The notes under the pieces are model-generated. The model searched no databases. It was not told where the DNA came from and saw only the letters and a list, made by a program, of their open reading frames with translations. A stretch of DNA of 64,000 nt from an uncultured Sphaerochaeta sp. Its GTDB lineage: Bacteria > Spirochaetota > Spirochaetia > Sphaerochaetales > Sphaerochaetaceae. Positions 1 through 8,146 of the stretch are shown one piece after another (positions within the stretch are counted from its first letter, which is position 1; each line of letters starts with the position of its first letter). The stretch is taken from NCBI RefSeq assembly GCF_963676285.1, contig NZ_OY781062.1, forward strand, positions 310,001-374,000, given 5' to 3'. A program made the position numbers and the translations under genes.

Positions 1-86
1 AACTTATTGAAGGAGAAGTTGTTGAACCACATCAGGTAAGTCTGCCTGTCTATTTACAAGTACGAGAATCAGTGAAAAGAATATAG
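1..86 (+). CDS. C-terminal end of a probable LacI-type regulator (partial)
   Basis: The window opens inside a reading frame (frame 3) that ends at a TAG at 84-86. The 27 visible residues end in VYLQVRESVKRI, which resembles the last strand of the effector-binding domain of LacI/GalR regulators (typically a 'L.VR.S' ending). Only the tail is present, so the family call is an inference from a short motif. An inverted repeat about 80 bp downstream could terminate its transcript. Confidence 0.45.
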   Translation, partial: LIEGEVVEPHQVSLPVYLQVRESVKRI

Positions 87-168
87 TTTGCAATTTACCA
101 TTCGACCTGTTTTGTGAAATTCTCTAACTCTAAAGGGTAAAATTTCGGGAATCATCAAGTAACAGATG

Positions 169-196
169 TGTGGGCTGGTCATCAAGCCAGCCCACA
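169..196. terminator. Bidirectional hairpin between convergent genes
   Basis: A perfect 10-bp inverted repeat (169-178 pairs with 187-196, arm TGTGGGCTGG) encloses an 8-nt loop. It lies between the 3' end of the partial plus-strand gene and the stop codon of the minus-strand gene ending at 200. There is no long T-run on either side, so it may stabilise 3' ends rather than act as a strong intrinsic terminator. Confidence 0.5.
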
Positions 197-199
197 ACG

Positions 200-382
200 T
201 TATGTTTCTATTTCGTCATCCTTGAGCGCTTTCCTCCGGGAACGTACGCTCTCAGTGAGCAGAAACTCAATCTGGCCGTTAATGGAGCGGAAGTCCTCTT
301 CCGCCCAAGCGGCCAGCTCTTTCCACAGCGATGACGAAAGACGCAACAATACCTGTTTCTTGCTCTTATCCTTTGCATCCAT
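200..382 (-). CDS. Small ribbon-helix-helix (Arc-like) DNA-binding protein
   Basis: A 60-residue protein. Its N-terminal strand (KKQVLLRLSSSLW) followed by two helices (ELAAWAEEDFRSINGQIEFLLTESV) fits the ribbon-helix-helix fold of Arc/MetJ-type repressors. The RSxNGQIE segment is typical of the Arc-like proteins often found beside SPFH genes. It starts 17 nt after the stop of the SPFH gene and has an AAGGA ribosome-binding site, so the two are probably one transcript. RHH dimers bind short palindromes in tandem. The two TGATATCA sites at 1436-1454 upstream of the SPFH gene are natural candidates for its operator, which would make the pair autoregulated. That last step is inference. Confidence 0.8.
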   Translation of the reverse strand: MDAKDKSKKQVLLRLSSSLWKELAAWAEEDFRSINGQIEFLLTESVRSRRKALKDDEIET

Positions 383-399
383 ACGTCATCATCCTTATC

Positions 400-1407
400 T
401 TAATAGAGCGACCCACTGTTTACAATTGGTTGTACATCCTTGTTGCCACAAAGGACCACCAAAAGATTGCTTACCATGGAAGCCTTACGCTCTTCATCCA
501 GATTCACCACCTCACTCTCATTCAACTGCTCAAGAGCCATCTGGACCATTCCAACCGCTCCTTCCACAATTTTTTGTCTCGCAGCGATGATAGCAGACGC
601 TTGCTGACGTTGCAACATTGCCGCTGCTATCTCTGGCGCGTAGGAGAGATGGGTAATTCTTGCCTCCAAAATTTCCAGGCCGGCAACGGAAACTTTACCT
701 TGCAGTTCCTTCAGTAGATCCTCTGCTACCTCCCGACTGCTTCCTCTCAATGATTTTTCATCATCATCACTATCGTAGGGGAAGAGCCGTACCACATTTC
801 TCAGTGCACTATCGCACTGTATGGAAAGATAATCCACATAGTTGTCAACGTCAAACACTGCTTTCGCGGTATCAACCACTTTCCAGATTACAACAACACC
901 GATAATGATTGGATTGCCCTGTGAGTCATTGATTTTCTGCTTCTCATTGTTCAGCGTCATTGCTTTCAAGGATAGCTTACGTTTTGGAATCTGTATTGAA
1001 TAGGCAGTCGTTCCACTCTTATTCGCATCTGTCTTTCCTTCAAGCTTATAGGAACCTGAAGAGTTATCAGATGAAGATGCAGGATTTACCGCTGTCACAA
1101 ATGGATTTACAAAGTAAAATCCCTCTTTCTTGAGTGTTCCATAATACTTACCGAATAAGGTAAGCACCAACGCTTCATTCGGTTTGATAATCTTCAATCC
1201 CCCAAACAAGATTGGACCGATGATAAAGCCATAGAGCGCTCCAAGGGTAATGACAACTGCACGAAAAGCTCCTGGAATATCTGCAGCCATGCCAAAGATG
1301 AATAGGGCAAATGACAAGAGTATAAGCAGTACATTGACTACCAGGATTGTCAATCCGATTGAAGGTCGGTTCAGGACTTTTTCTTTTGAGTAGACAGGTT
1401 CATTCAT
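400..1407 (-). CDS. SPFH/Band 7 domain membrane protein
   Basis: A 335-residue protein with two hydrophobic N-terminal segments (about residues 17-38 and 48-70). They are followed by an SPFH/Band 7 domain that begins around FGGLKIIKPNEALVLTLFGKYYGTLKKEG, and a C-terminal helical region with AAAMLQRQQASAIIAARQKIVEGAV. This layout matches prokaryotic stomatin/flotillin-like proteins, which oligomerise at the membrane and scaffold microdomains or proteases. The gene is upstream of, and probably cotranscribed with, the small RHH protein. Its specific partner cannot be read from sequence; no NfeD-type protein is adjacent. Confidence 0.85.
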   Translation of the reverse strand: MNEPVYSKEKVLNRPSIGLTILVVNVLLILLSFALFIFGMAADIPGAFRAVVITLGALYGFIIGPILFGGLKIIKPNEALVLTLFGKYYGTLKKEGFYFVNPFVTAVNPASSSDNSSGSYKLEGKTDANKSGTTAYSIQIPKRKLSLKAMTLNNEKQKINDSQGNPIIIGVVVIWKVVDTAKAVFDVDNYVDYLSIQCDSALRNVVRLFPYDSDDDEKSLRGSSREVAEDLLKELQGKVSVAGLEILEARITHLSYAPEIAAAMLQRQQASAIIAARQKIVEGAVGMVQMALEQLNESEVVNLDEERKASMVSNLLVVLCGNKDVQPIVNSGSLY

Positions 1408-1435
1408 ACGAATGCCTCCAAGGTATGATAGTAGA

Positions 1436-1454
1436 TGATATCATAATGATATCA
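1436..1454. promoter_or_regulatory. Tandem TGATATCA palindromes, candidate RHH operator
   Basis: Two identical 8-bp palindromes TGATATCA lie at 1436-1443 and 1447-1454. Their centres are 11 bp apart, one turn of the helix. They sit 29-47 bp upstream of the SPFH start, where a minus-strand promoter would be. Tandem palindromes of this size and phase are how MetJ/Arc-type ribbon-helix-helix repressors bind, and the downstream operon encodes such a protein. Confidence 0.5.
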
Positions 1455-1596
1455 ATTAGATAATCCAATAATCTTTGATATTTGTCAAGATTAAGACTTA
1501 TAAATAACAGGTGATGCAAGACATATTTGTGTTTATCCTTGTTACACCTCCCAACTTGGAGGGAATCTCACTCTCTATCTATACCCTACAACTGCA

Positions 1597-1626
1597 GTGT
1601 GCATTGTCGATAAATTCTGGTATACT
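1597..1626 (+). promoter_or_regulatory. Probable promoter of the polyamine operon
   Basis: TATACT at 1621-1626 is preceded by TGG, giving an extended -10 element. The -35 region around 1598-1603 (TGTGCA) is weak. The element lies 32 bp upstream of the speA start, and AGGAG precedes the ATG at 1658. The preceding stretch (1455-1596) shows a small CCTCC/GGAGG inverted repeat at about 1545-1564 and nothing else I recognise. Confidence 0.45.
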
Positions 1627-1657
1627 AATGAAACGAAAAGACCTATGAGGAGTAGTA

Positions 1658-3565
1658 ATGGATACTTGGACACTAGATGACGCAAGAAAGCTGTATCACA
1701 TCGATTCCTGGGGAAATGAGTATTTTCATGTCTCAGAGAAAGGGGAAGTGGAAGTACGGCTAAAAGATAAAGACCCAGAAAGTCAAGTAAGCTTGTTATC
1801 CATAGTCAAGGGTTTGCAAGAGAGAGGCATGAAACTGCCTGTACTCCTGCGATTTTCAAATATCCTTGACTCGAGGATCCAACATATCAATGAGAGTTTC
1901 CTTGGAGCCATGAAGGATGCCGGCTATACCGGTACCTACCGGGGCGTCTATCCTATCAAGGTAAACCAACAACAACAGGTTGTTGAGGAAATATGCAAAT
2001 ACGGTAAGCAGTACCATCATGGTTTGGAGACCGGCAGCAAGGCTGAGCTTTTGCTTGCCCTTGCTCATATTGATGATCTGGAAGCCTATGTTGTCTGTAA
2101 CGGATACAAGGATGAGGAATATATTGACTTGGCCCTGAGAGGACTCTCCATGGGAGTGCAAACCGTACTGGTAGTGGAGATGCCGGGAGAGGTGGATATT
2201 ATTCTTGAACGAAGCAGGGCAATGGGCGTTAAGCCCAATATTGGACTGAGAATGAAACCCTCAACCGTTGCAAGTGGACACTGGACAGATAGTGGCGGGG
2301 ATCGAAGTGTATTCGGTCTGAATACCACACAGGTTATCCAGGTGGTTGATAAGCTCAGGAAGGAGCAGATGCTCGATAGCCTGAAATTATTACACTATCA
2401 TCTTGGAAGCCAGATTCCCAACATCCGTGACATCCGTATGGGTGCAACTGAAGCCGCACGATTCTACTGTGGATTGGTGCATGAAGGCGCCCCCATGGGA
2501 TTGTTGGATATCGGCGGGGGATTGGCAATCGACTATGATGGTTCACATACCGATAGCTCGAACAGCAGAAACTATTCCACCAAAGAGTATTGTGATGACG
2601 TTGTAGAGGAAGTGATGACCATCTGTAAGGAAGAGCATGTTACCCATCCAACCTTGCTCAGTGAGTCAGGAAGAGCATTGGTATCCTACTATTCGGTACT
2701 GCTGCTCAACGTCCTGGATACCAATATTTTCTGGAACGGGGAGGATGTTGAGGCAAATCTCGAACCGGAAGTGCTTCCAGCATTGGAGAATCTTCTCTAC
2801 GTGAGGAAGATGCTGAATGAAAAGAATGCACAGGAGTGCCTGAACGACCTGAACTACTACCGTGAGGAGATCAGGAACAAGTTTCTCTATGGTAAGGTGA
2901 ATATGAGGGAGCGTGCTGCAGCAGAGCATGTTTACTGGTCTATTGTTGCAGAGATCAAGCAGACCTATGGGGAAGTTGAGTCGCCTGAGTTTGAGAAGTT
3001 GGAGCAGCAATTATCAGATATTTACTATGGAAACTTCAGTCTCTTCCAATCACTTCCTGATGTTTGGGCGATTGATCAATTATTCCCCATCATGCCGATC
3101 CATATGCTGGACAAGAGGCCGGACAGAAAGGCAATCCTAAGTGACATCACCTGTGACAGCGAGGGAAAAATCGATCGATTTATTGGTCGCTGGGAGGTGG
3201 AGAACACCCTCAGCCTTCACACCCTTCCTGAGAATGATGACTACATCCTCGGGGTCTTCTTGGTTGGGGCTTACCAGGAAACACTGGGGGACCTGCACAA
3301 TCTGCTGGGAGATACCAATGTTGCCTCAGTTACCTATGAGGATGGAAAATTCCGACTGCATAATGAATTGGAAGGTGATACTGTGGCTGATGTACTAAGC
3401 TACGTGGAATACGAGCCAAAGCATTTGGAGGCTCTAATCAGAAACAAAGCTGAACGTGCAGTTCAGGATGGAAGGATAACCCCGCTTGAGAGGCGGCGCA
3501 TCATTGCTGCCTATACAGCCGGACTCAGAGGATATACCTACTACGAAACCGACCAAGAGGAGTAA
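1658..3565 (+). CDS. speA: Biosynthetic arginine decarboxylase
   Basis: A 635-residue protein, the usual length for the large fold-III, PLP-dependent arginine decarboxylase. It converts L-arginine to agmatine and CO2. The PLP lysine is expected in YPIKVNQ (K101). LRMKPS, the HYHLGSQ motif, the GGGLAIDYDG glycine loop and SESGRALVS (phosphate and substrate binding) are all present. It is the first gene of a tight four-gene operon: the next start lies 4 nt after its stop. With agmatinase at the operon end it provides the arginine-to-putrescine half of spermidine synthesis. Confidence 0.97.
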   Translation: MDTWTLDDARKLYHIDSWGNEYFHVSEKGEVEVRLKDKDPESQVSLLSIVKGLQERGMKLPVLLRFSNILDSRIQHINESFLGAMKDAGYTGTYRGVYPIKVNQQQQVVEEICKYGKQYHHGLETGSKAELLLALAHIDDLEAYVVCNGYKDEEYIDLALRGLSMGVQTVLVVEMPGEVDIILERSRAMGVKPNIGLRMKPSTVASGHWTDSGGDRSVFGLNTTQVIQVVDKLRKEQMLDSLKLLHYHLGSQIPNIRDIRMGATEAARFYCGLVHEGAPMGLLDIGGGLAIDYDGSHTDSSNSRNYSTKEYCDDVVEEVMTICKEEHVTHPTLLSESGRALVSYYSVLLLNVLDTNIFWNGEDVEANLEPEVLPALENLLYVRKMLNEKNAQECLNDLNYYREEIRNKFLYGKVNMRERAAAEHVYWSIVAEIKQTYGEVESPEFEKLEQQLSDIYYGNFSLFQSLPDVWAIDQLFPIMPIHMLDKRPDRKAILSDITCDSEGKIDRFIGRWEVENTLSLHTLPENDDYILGVFLVGAYQETLGDLHNLLGDTNVASVTYEDGKFRLHNELEGDTVADVLSYVEYEPKHLEALIRNKAERAVQDGRITPLERRRIIAAYTAGLRGYTYYETDQEE

Positions 3566-3568
3566 AAC

Positions 3569-4774
3569 ATGGAAAAGAAACGTTTAATGATCATAGGAGC
3601 AGGTGGCGTCGGTAATGTTGCCGTACGCAAATCTGCCAGAATGGAAGACCTATATGAAGTGATCTTGCTTGCAAGCAGGACAAAAGCCAAATGTGATGCA
3701 ATTGCCGCTGAGGCAGGACCCGTTCCTGTAGAAACTGCACAGGTTGATGCTGATGATGTTGGGGCCTTGGTCAGCCTCATGGAGAGCTTCAAGCCTGATG
3801 TGGTACTCAATGTTGCACTTCCTTACCAGGACCTCCCGATCATGGATGCCTGCCTGAAATATGGTGTTGATTATGTTGATACTGCAAATTACGAACCAAA
3901 GGATGAAGCACATTTTGAATACTCCTACCAGTGGGCTTACCAGGAAAAGTTCAAGGAGGCTGGCCTGACAGCACTGCTTGGAAGTGGGTTTGACCCTGGG
4001 GTGACCAATGTATTCACTGCATATGCTGCAAAACACTATTTTGATGAGATGCACTATCTCGATATTGTAGACTGTAATGCAGGGGATCATGGAAAGAGCT
4101 TTGCTACCAACTTCAATCCTGAGATCAATATCCGTGAAATCACCCAAAACGGCCGCTACTATGAAGACGGGGAGTGGAGGAGTACAGAACCTCTGGAAAT
4201 ACACCAGAACGTGGATTATCCACGTATCGGGGGGAAGGAGAGCTATCTGCTCTTTCATGAGGAATTGGAATCCTTGGTAAAACACTATCCGAGTCTGAAA
4301 CGGGCCCGTTTCTGGATGACTTTCAGTCAGCAATACATCACCCATCTGAAGGTACTTGAGGACATTGGGATGACCAGCATCAAGCCGGTCATGTTCCAGG
4401 GAATGGAAATACAACCATTGCAATTCCTCAAGGCCGTACTTCCTGAGCCTTCCTCTCTTGGAGAGAACTACAAGGGACAAACCTCCATTGGTTGCCAGAT
4501 CAAGGGGATCAAGGACGGTAAGGAGCGCACTCTCTATATTTTCAACAACTGCAGCCACCAGATGGCCTACCAGGATACCAAAGCACAGGCAGTAAGTTAT
4601 ACAACAGGTGTTCCTGCTGCTCTTGGAACCAGTTTGGTTGCCCGTGGCATCTGGAAGGAGCCTGGGGTAAACAATATGGAACAGTTCGACCCTGATCCAT
4701 TCCTTGAGGAACTCGGACCACTGGGCCTTCCTTGGGAAGTGGTTGTTGACGGCAAGCTTGCCTTTGGTGAGTAG
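3569..4774 (+). CDS. Carboxynorspermidine/carboxyspermidine dehydrogenase (saccharopine dehydrogenase family)
   Basis: A 401-residue protein with an N-terminal Rossmann motif (MIIGAGGVGNVAV) and the saccharopine-dehydrogenase-family domain (LLGSGFDPGVTNVF, ACN-type core). Family knowledge: this enzyme condenses aspartate beta-semialdehyde with putrescine (or diaminopropane) and reduces the Schiff base with NAD(P)H to give carboxyspermidine or carboxynorspermidine. The general domain could also suit lysine metabolism. Its position between arginine decarboxylase and an nspC-type decarboxylase makes the polyamine role much more likely. It is 3 nt from its neighbour on each side. Confidence 0.9.
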   Translation: MEKKRLMIIGAGGVGNVAVRKSARMEDLYEVILLASRTKAKCDAIAAEAGPVPVETAQVDADDVGALVSLMESFKPDVVLNVALPYQDLPIMDACLKYGVDYVDTANYEPKDEAHFEYSYQWAYQEKFKEAGLTALLGSGFDPGVTNVFTAYAAKHYFDEMHYLDIVDCNAGDHGKSFATNFNPEINIREITQNGRYYEDGEWRSTEPLEIHQNVDYPRIGGKESYLLFHEELESLVKHYPSLKRARFWMTFSQQYITHLKVLEDIGMTSIKPVMFQGMEIQPLQFLKAVLPEPSSLGENYKGQTSIGCQIKGIKDGKERTLYIFNNCSHQMAYQDTKAQAVSYTTGVPAALGTSLVARGIWKEPGVNNMEQFDPDPFLEELGPLGLPWEVVVDGKLAFGE

Positions 4775-4777
4775 CCT

Positions 4778-5893
4778 ATGATCGATTTGAAAAAGATTAG
4801 CCATACTCCAGCATTTGTGTTGGAGTATGGGCTTCTGAAAAAGAATCTTACCATCATTGGACAGTTGCAGAAGGATCTTCCCCTCTCCTTCCTCTTCGCC
4901 CTTAAAGGGTTTGCGATGCACGCGGTATTCCCCGAGTTAGCCTCTGTAGCAAGCGGGGCAACTGCATCCTCACTGAATGAGGCACTACTTGCATCTCCTT
5001 ATTTTAATGAAATCCACGCATATGCTCCGGTGTATCAGAAGAACGAATTTGAAACCATTGCCTCGATGGCAACACACATAACGTTCAACTCTGTTTCCCA
5101 GCTGGAGACATATCGTGAAAGAAGTAGCAATGCTAAATTGGGGCTTCGCATCAATGCCATGTACTCGACAGTCTCTACTGCCTTGTATGATCCCTGTAGC
5201 TACGGAAGCCGATTAGGGATACTTCCCAAGGATCTTGCACAACTCCCGGAGGGGGTGAGTGGTTTGCACTCCCACAACCTCTGTGAAAGTGGCGCAGAGG
5301 AACTGGCCCATACGCTTTCTTCAATAGAAAAGCATTGGGGTCATTTACTTGGTCATATTGAGTGGCTGAATCTTGGTGGTGGACATCTGGTAACCAGAGA
5401 AGGGTATGACCTGGATCTATTCAGAAAAACGATCCAGGAGTTCCACAACAAGTATCCCCACATCAAGCTCATATTGGAGCCTGGGGCAGCCTTTGTTTGG
5501 GAGACAGGGTATCTAGTAACCGAAATTCTTGATATTGTTGATAATGGTGGTATCAAGACATTGATGATTGATGCCTCCTTTGCGGCACATATGCCGGACT
5601 GTCTGGAAATGCCGTACTCCCCAAATGTAATAGGAGCGCAGCTGGAAGAGAATGGTGTCTACCGTCTTGGTGGATCATCTTGCTTGGCAGGGGACTGGGT
5701 GGGTAGTTACACCTTTGAGAAAGCACCTAAGATTGGGGACCATCTGGTACTCTGTGACATGATGCACTACACCATGGTCAAAACCACTATGTTCAATGGT
5801 ATCGCCTTACCGGATATCGGCATCTATCGTGATGGGACTTATACCGTGGTGAAAACCTTCGGATTTGATGATTATCAACGACGTTTGTCGTAG
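4778..5893 (+). CDS. nspC: Carboxynorspermidine/carboxyspermidine decarboxylase
   Basis: A 371-residue PLP-dependent fold-III (alanine-racemase-like) decarboxylase. The PLP lysine is in LFALKGF near residue 43. HSHNLCESG, the LNLGGGH glycine motif and LEPGAAFVW are all characteristic of NspC/CANSDC. It removes CO2 from carboxyspermidine to give spermidine. It starts 3 nt after the dehydrogenase stop and belongs to the same operon. No speD or speE gene is present in the window, so this appears to be the cell's spermidine route. Confidence 0.94.
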   Translation: MIDLKKISHTPAFVLEYGLLKKNLTIIGQLQKDLPLSFLFALKGFAMHAVFPELASVASGATASSLNEALLASPYFNEIHAYAPVYQKNEFETIASMATHITFNSVSQLETYRERSSNAKLGLRINAMYSTVSTALYDPCSYGSRLGILPKDLAQLPEGVSGLHSHNLCESGAEELAHTLSSIEKHWGHLLGHIEWLNLGGGHLVTREGYDLDLFRKTIQEFHNKYPHIKLILEPGAAFVWETGYLVTEILDIVDNGGIKTLMIDASFAAHMPDCLEMPYSPNVIGAQLEENGVYRLGGSSCLAGDWVGSYTFEKAPKIGDHLVLCDMMHYTMVKTTMFNGIALPDIGIYRDGTYTVVKTFGFDDYQRRLS

Positions 5894-5905
5894 GAGAGAG
5901 AGAGA

Positions 5906-6784
5906 ATGGAACACTGGTTTTTGGATTCAGAATTTCCCAACTGTGACAAGGAAACAGCACGATTTCATGTAATCCCTTTTCCCTTGGAAGATACTGTCTC
6001 CTACATGGGCGGTACAGCGGATGGACCAGATGCCATCATAGAAGCTTCATCCCAACTTGAACAACTTGTTGAGGGATTTGGGAATCCAGGCGCCTTGGGA
6101 ATTCATACCAGGGAACCGCTTGGAACAGAAGGCATGGTTGAACAAGCGATAGCAGCCGCTGCTGAGGCTATCCTCCAGGCATATGACCAGGGATCGATCC
6201 CTGTACTCCTCGGTGGTGAGCATTCGGTTACCAATGCTGCAATTCCACTCTTGAGAGACCGATTTTCCCAAGGAGAGGTAGGTATCCTGCAGTTCGACGC
6301 ACACATGGACCTAAGGGATGCCTATGAAGGCAGCAAACTCAGCCATGCATCGGTCATGAGACGTGCCGTAGAGGCTGGTATTCCTCTTTTCCAGGTAGGT
6401 ATACGGAATTATAGTGAAGAGGATCTTGAAGCACGTGAGCGTTACCAGGTTGGTCACTATGATGCAGCATTCCTCTACGGCCAGAAGTATAAACACTCGC
6501 TGGAATCATTGGATCTTCCTTCTGATTTTCCCAAACAACTGTATGTCACCTTCGATGTTGATGCATTCGATTGTGGGTTGATGAGTGCCACCGGAACCCC
6601 TGATCCAGGTGGACTCTCATGGTGGGATGCAATTACATTGCTTACCGTCCTTACAAAGGATAGGACAATTGTTGGTTGTGATGTAGTTGAGTTGGCTCCC
6701 AATACGTTACATCACCCCTCCTATACCGCAAGTAAGTTGACGTATTTCCTGATGGGATTAGCCAGCAAGCGCAGTTCCCAGTAA
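5906..6784 (+). CDS. speB: Agmatinase (ureohydrolase family)
   Basis: A 292-residue ureohydrolase. The manganese-binding motifs are visible: GGEHSV, FDAHMDLRD and FDVDAFD, followed by TGTPDPGGLSWWD. It hydrolyses agmatine to putrescine and urea, linking the operon's first enzyme to the later two. The start follows GAGAGAGAGA 12 nt after nspC. Its last 27 nt overlap the 3' end of the convergent flavodoxin gene. Arginase is the alternative within the family, but the operon context argues for agmatinase. Confidence 0.93.
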   Translation: MEHWFLDSEFPNCDKETARFHVIPFPLEDTVSYMGGTADGPDAIIEASSQLEQLVEGFGNPGALGIHTREPLGTEGMVEQAIAAAAEAILQAYDQGSIPVLLGGEHSVTNAAIPLLRDRFSQGEVGILQFDAHMDLRDAYEGSKLSHASVMRRAVEAGIPLFQVGIRNYSEEDLEARERYQVGHYDAAFLYGQKYKHSLESLDLPSDFPKQLYVTFDVDAFDCGLMSATGTPDPGGLSWWDAITLLTVLTKDRTIVGCDVVELAPNTLHHPSYTASKLTYFLMGLASKRSSQ

Positions 6785-7183
6785 AAATGCTGCGTTCAAC
6801 GCTTCTTCTTCAGGGGTGTCCAAGGCGATGACCGGGTCGCCAATCAATACTGCTCCTGCTTCCTTGGTGACTTCAGCCCAGTCTTCCATCCACTCTCCGT
6901 CTCCCCATCCATATGATCCGAAGAGCCCAACAGGTTTTCCCTCCAGATGGGGAAGGAGTGCATTGAACATTGGTTCAAACACCTCATCTTCCAAGCTTTC
7001 TGAGCCCATTGCAGGACACCCAAAAGCTACTGCGTCATAGCTATCAAGCAAATCGGCTGAGAAGAGACCAGCCTTGATCACCTTGATATCTGCACCGGCT
7101 TCCTTGGCACCTTTCGCCACCGCTTGAGCCAAGGCTTCGGTATTTCCCGTCCCACTGTAATATACAATTGCAATACGCTTCAT
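6758..7183 (-). CDS. Short-chain flavodoxin
   Basis: A 141-residue protein with the FMN phosphate loop YYSGTGNTEALA near the N-terminus, and GSYGWGDGEWM and LGTALAG later, as in short-chain flavodoxins. It is a soluble one-electron carrier, for example for IspG or pyruvate:ferredoxin oxidoreductase type enzymes. A GGAGG ribosome-binding site precedes the ATG. It overlaps the end of speB tail to tail by 27 nt. Palindromes upstream (7224-7252) suggest regulation. Confidence 0.95.
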   Translation of the reverse strand: MKRIAIVYYSGTGNTEALAQAVAKGAKEAGADIKVIKAGLFSADLLDSYDAVAFGCPAMGSESLEDEVFEPMFNALLPHLEGKPVGLFGSYGWGDGEWMEDWAEVTKEAGAVLIGDPVIALDTPEEEALNAAFLLGTALAG

Positions 7184-7223
7184 AGTTCCTCCATCGGAGC
7201 TTGGTACTAGTTAGTTTATAAAG

Positions 7224-7252
7224 GTTAGACATTGCTAACACTTATGATAAGT
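7224..7252. promoter_or_regulatory. Palindromes upstream of flavodoxin
   Basis: An ACTTATGATAAGT palindrome (perfect apart from its central base) lies at 7240-7252, next to a GTTAG/CTAAC inverted repeat (7224-7228 with 7235-7239). Both are 40-70 bp upstream of the minus-strand flavodoxin start. A TATAAA-like -10 lies just downstream on the minus strand. The 13-mer has the symmetry and AT content of Fur/PerR-family sites. Which protein binds is unknown. Confidence 0.4.
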
Positions 7253-7288
7253 ACTACACCATTATAGTGATGCATGTCAAGAATGAGA

Positions 7289-8116
7289 TTATCGGTTATT
7301 GTGCTCAGCTGCCTTGAGAAGCCGTTGCATTTTCAAAGCCAATGGAGAGGTAGGACCAAAATATACGTGGGCTTTACGGTGAGCCCACCGGTAGAGCGTC
7401 CTTGCATCCTCAACTTCACCGAGCTTGCGGTAGCAGCGCGCTATATGTACAAGCAATCCAATTTTCTCTGCTTCAGAGGCAAAATCCGATTCTATATCTA
7501 GGTAGGACCGGATAATCCTGTACTGCTCAAGTGCTTCTCTCCAAGCATATCGCCTCTCCAGACATACCCCTAGTGCACAGCGAGCCATGATACTCTGACT
7601 GCTCGTGGATCCTTGGAATGAGGTAAGGATGGTGAGTACCTGCTGACGGAGAAGAAGCTCCTCATCGAACTTCTTCTTGATGTGGTAGATATCCGCCTGC
7701 AGGCAGAGTGAATCGATATAGAGATCATAGGAGGGGCCATTCTCTTTGGTGTAATCACGCCCAAGCAGATCTTCAACAATGGATTGTGCCTCAGCGCTCT
7801 GTCCATCATCAAGATAGGAATTGCCTAAGGCGATCATGGCCTCAATGGTTGACTCATCATCATCACCATGAAGAATCTGATTTGTCTGATAAATCTGTTG
7901 AGCAACTTCCAATTCTTTATGGGTCTCTCCTGCACGGTAATAGGCCATGTTCAAATCCCCCATCAGGAGTATGTATTCTTGATTCATGGGGCCATATTCG
8001 TTGAAGTGAGCTACGCGCTTCTTCTCCAGATCAGCGATATTCTGATGAACCCGTGCAAAGTAGAGCGGGTCATCAAGTTCACTGGAGAGTAGTAATCGTG
8101 CAAAATAGTTTTCCAT
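7289..8116 (-). CDS. Tetratricopeptide-repeat protein
   Basis: A protein of about 275 residues built from helical repeats. Examples are MNQEYILLMGDLNMAYYRAGETHKELEVAQQIY and LLVHIARCYRKLGEVEDARTLYRWAHRKA, which carry the small/large residue spacing of TPRs. There is no signal peptide, so it is probably a cytoplasmic scaffold. I chose the ATG at 8116; an in-frame GTG at 8131 would add five residues, and neither has a strong ribosome-binding site. It sits just downstream of the methyltransferase gene and could share its transcript. No specific function can be assigned. Confidence 0.8.
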   Translation of the reverse strand: MENYFARLLLSSELDDPLYFARVHQNIADLEKKRVAHFNEYGPMNQEYILLMGDLNMAYYRAGETHKELEVAQQIYQTNQILHGDDDESTIEAMIALGNSYLDDGQSAEAQSIVEDLLGRDYTKENGPSYDLYIDSLCLQADIYHIKKKFDEELLLRQQVLTILTSFQGSTSSQSIMARCALGVCLERRYAWREALEQYRIIRSYLDIESDFASEAEKIGLLVHIARCYRKLGEVEDARTLYRWAHRKAHVYFGPTSPLALKMQRLLKAAEHNNR

Positions 8117-8146
8117 ATACTTAGTATACACAGATGGGTTTGTACC

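Noticed and set aside
1545..1564. Hairpin in the speA leader as a possible riboswitch
   Set aside because: It is a 5-bp CCTCC/GGAGG stem with no conserved surrounding elements and lies upstream of the probable promoter.
3650..4921. A 423-codon minus-strand open frame
   Set aside because: It lies wholly antisense to the carboxyspermidine dehydrogenase and nspC genes, has no ribosome-binding site, and its translation shows no domain.
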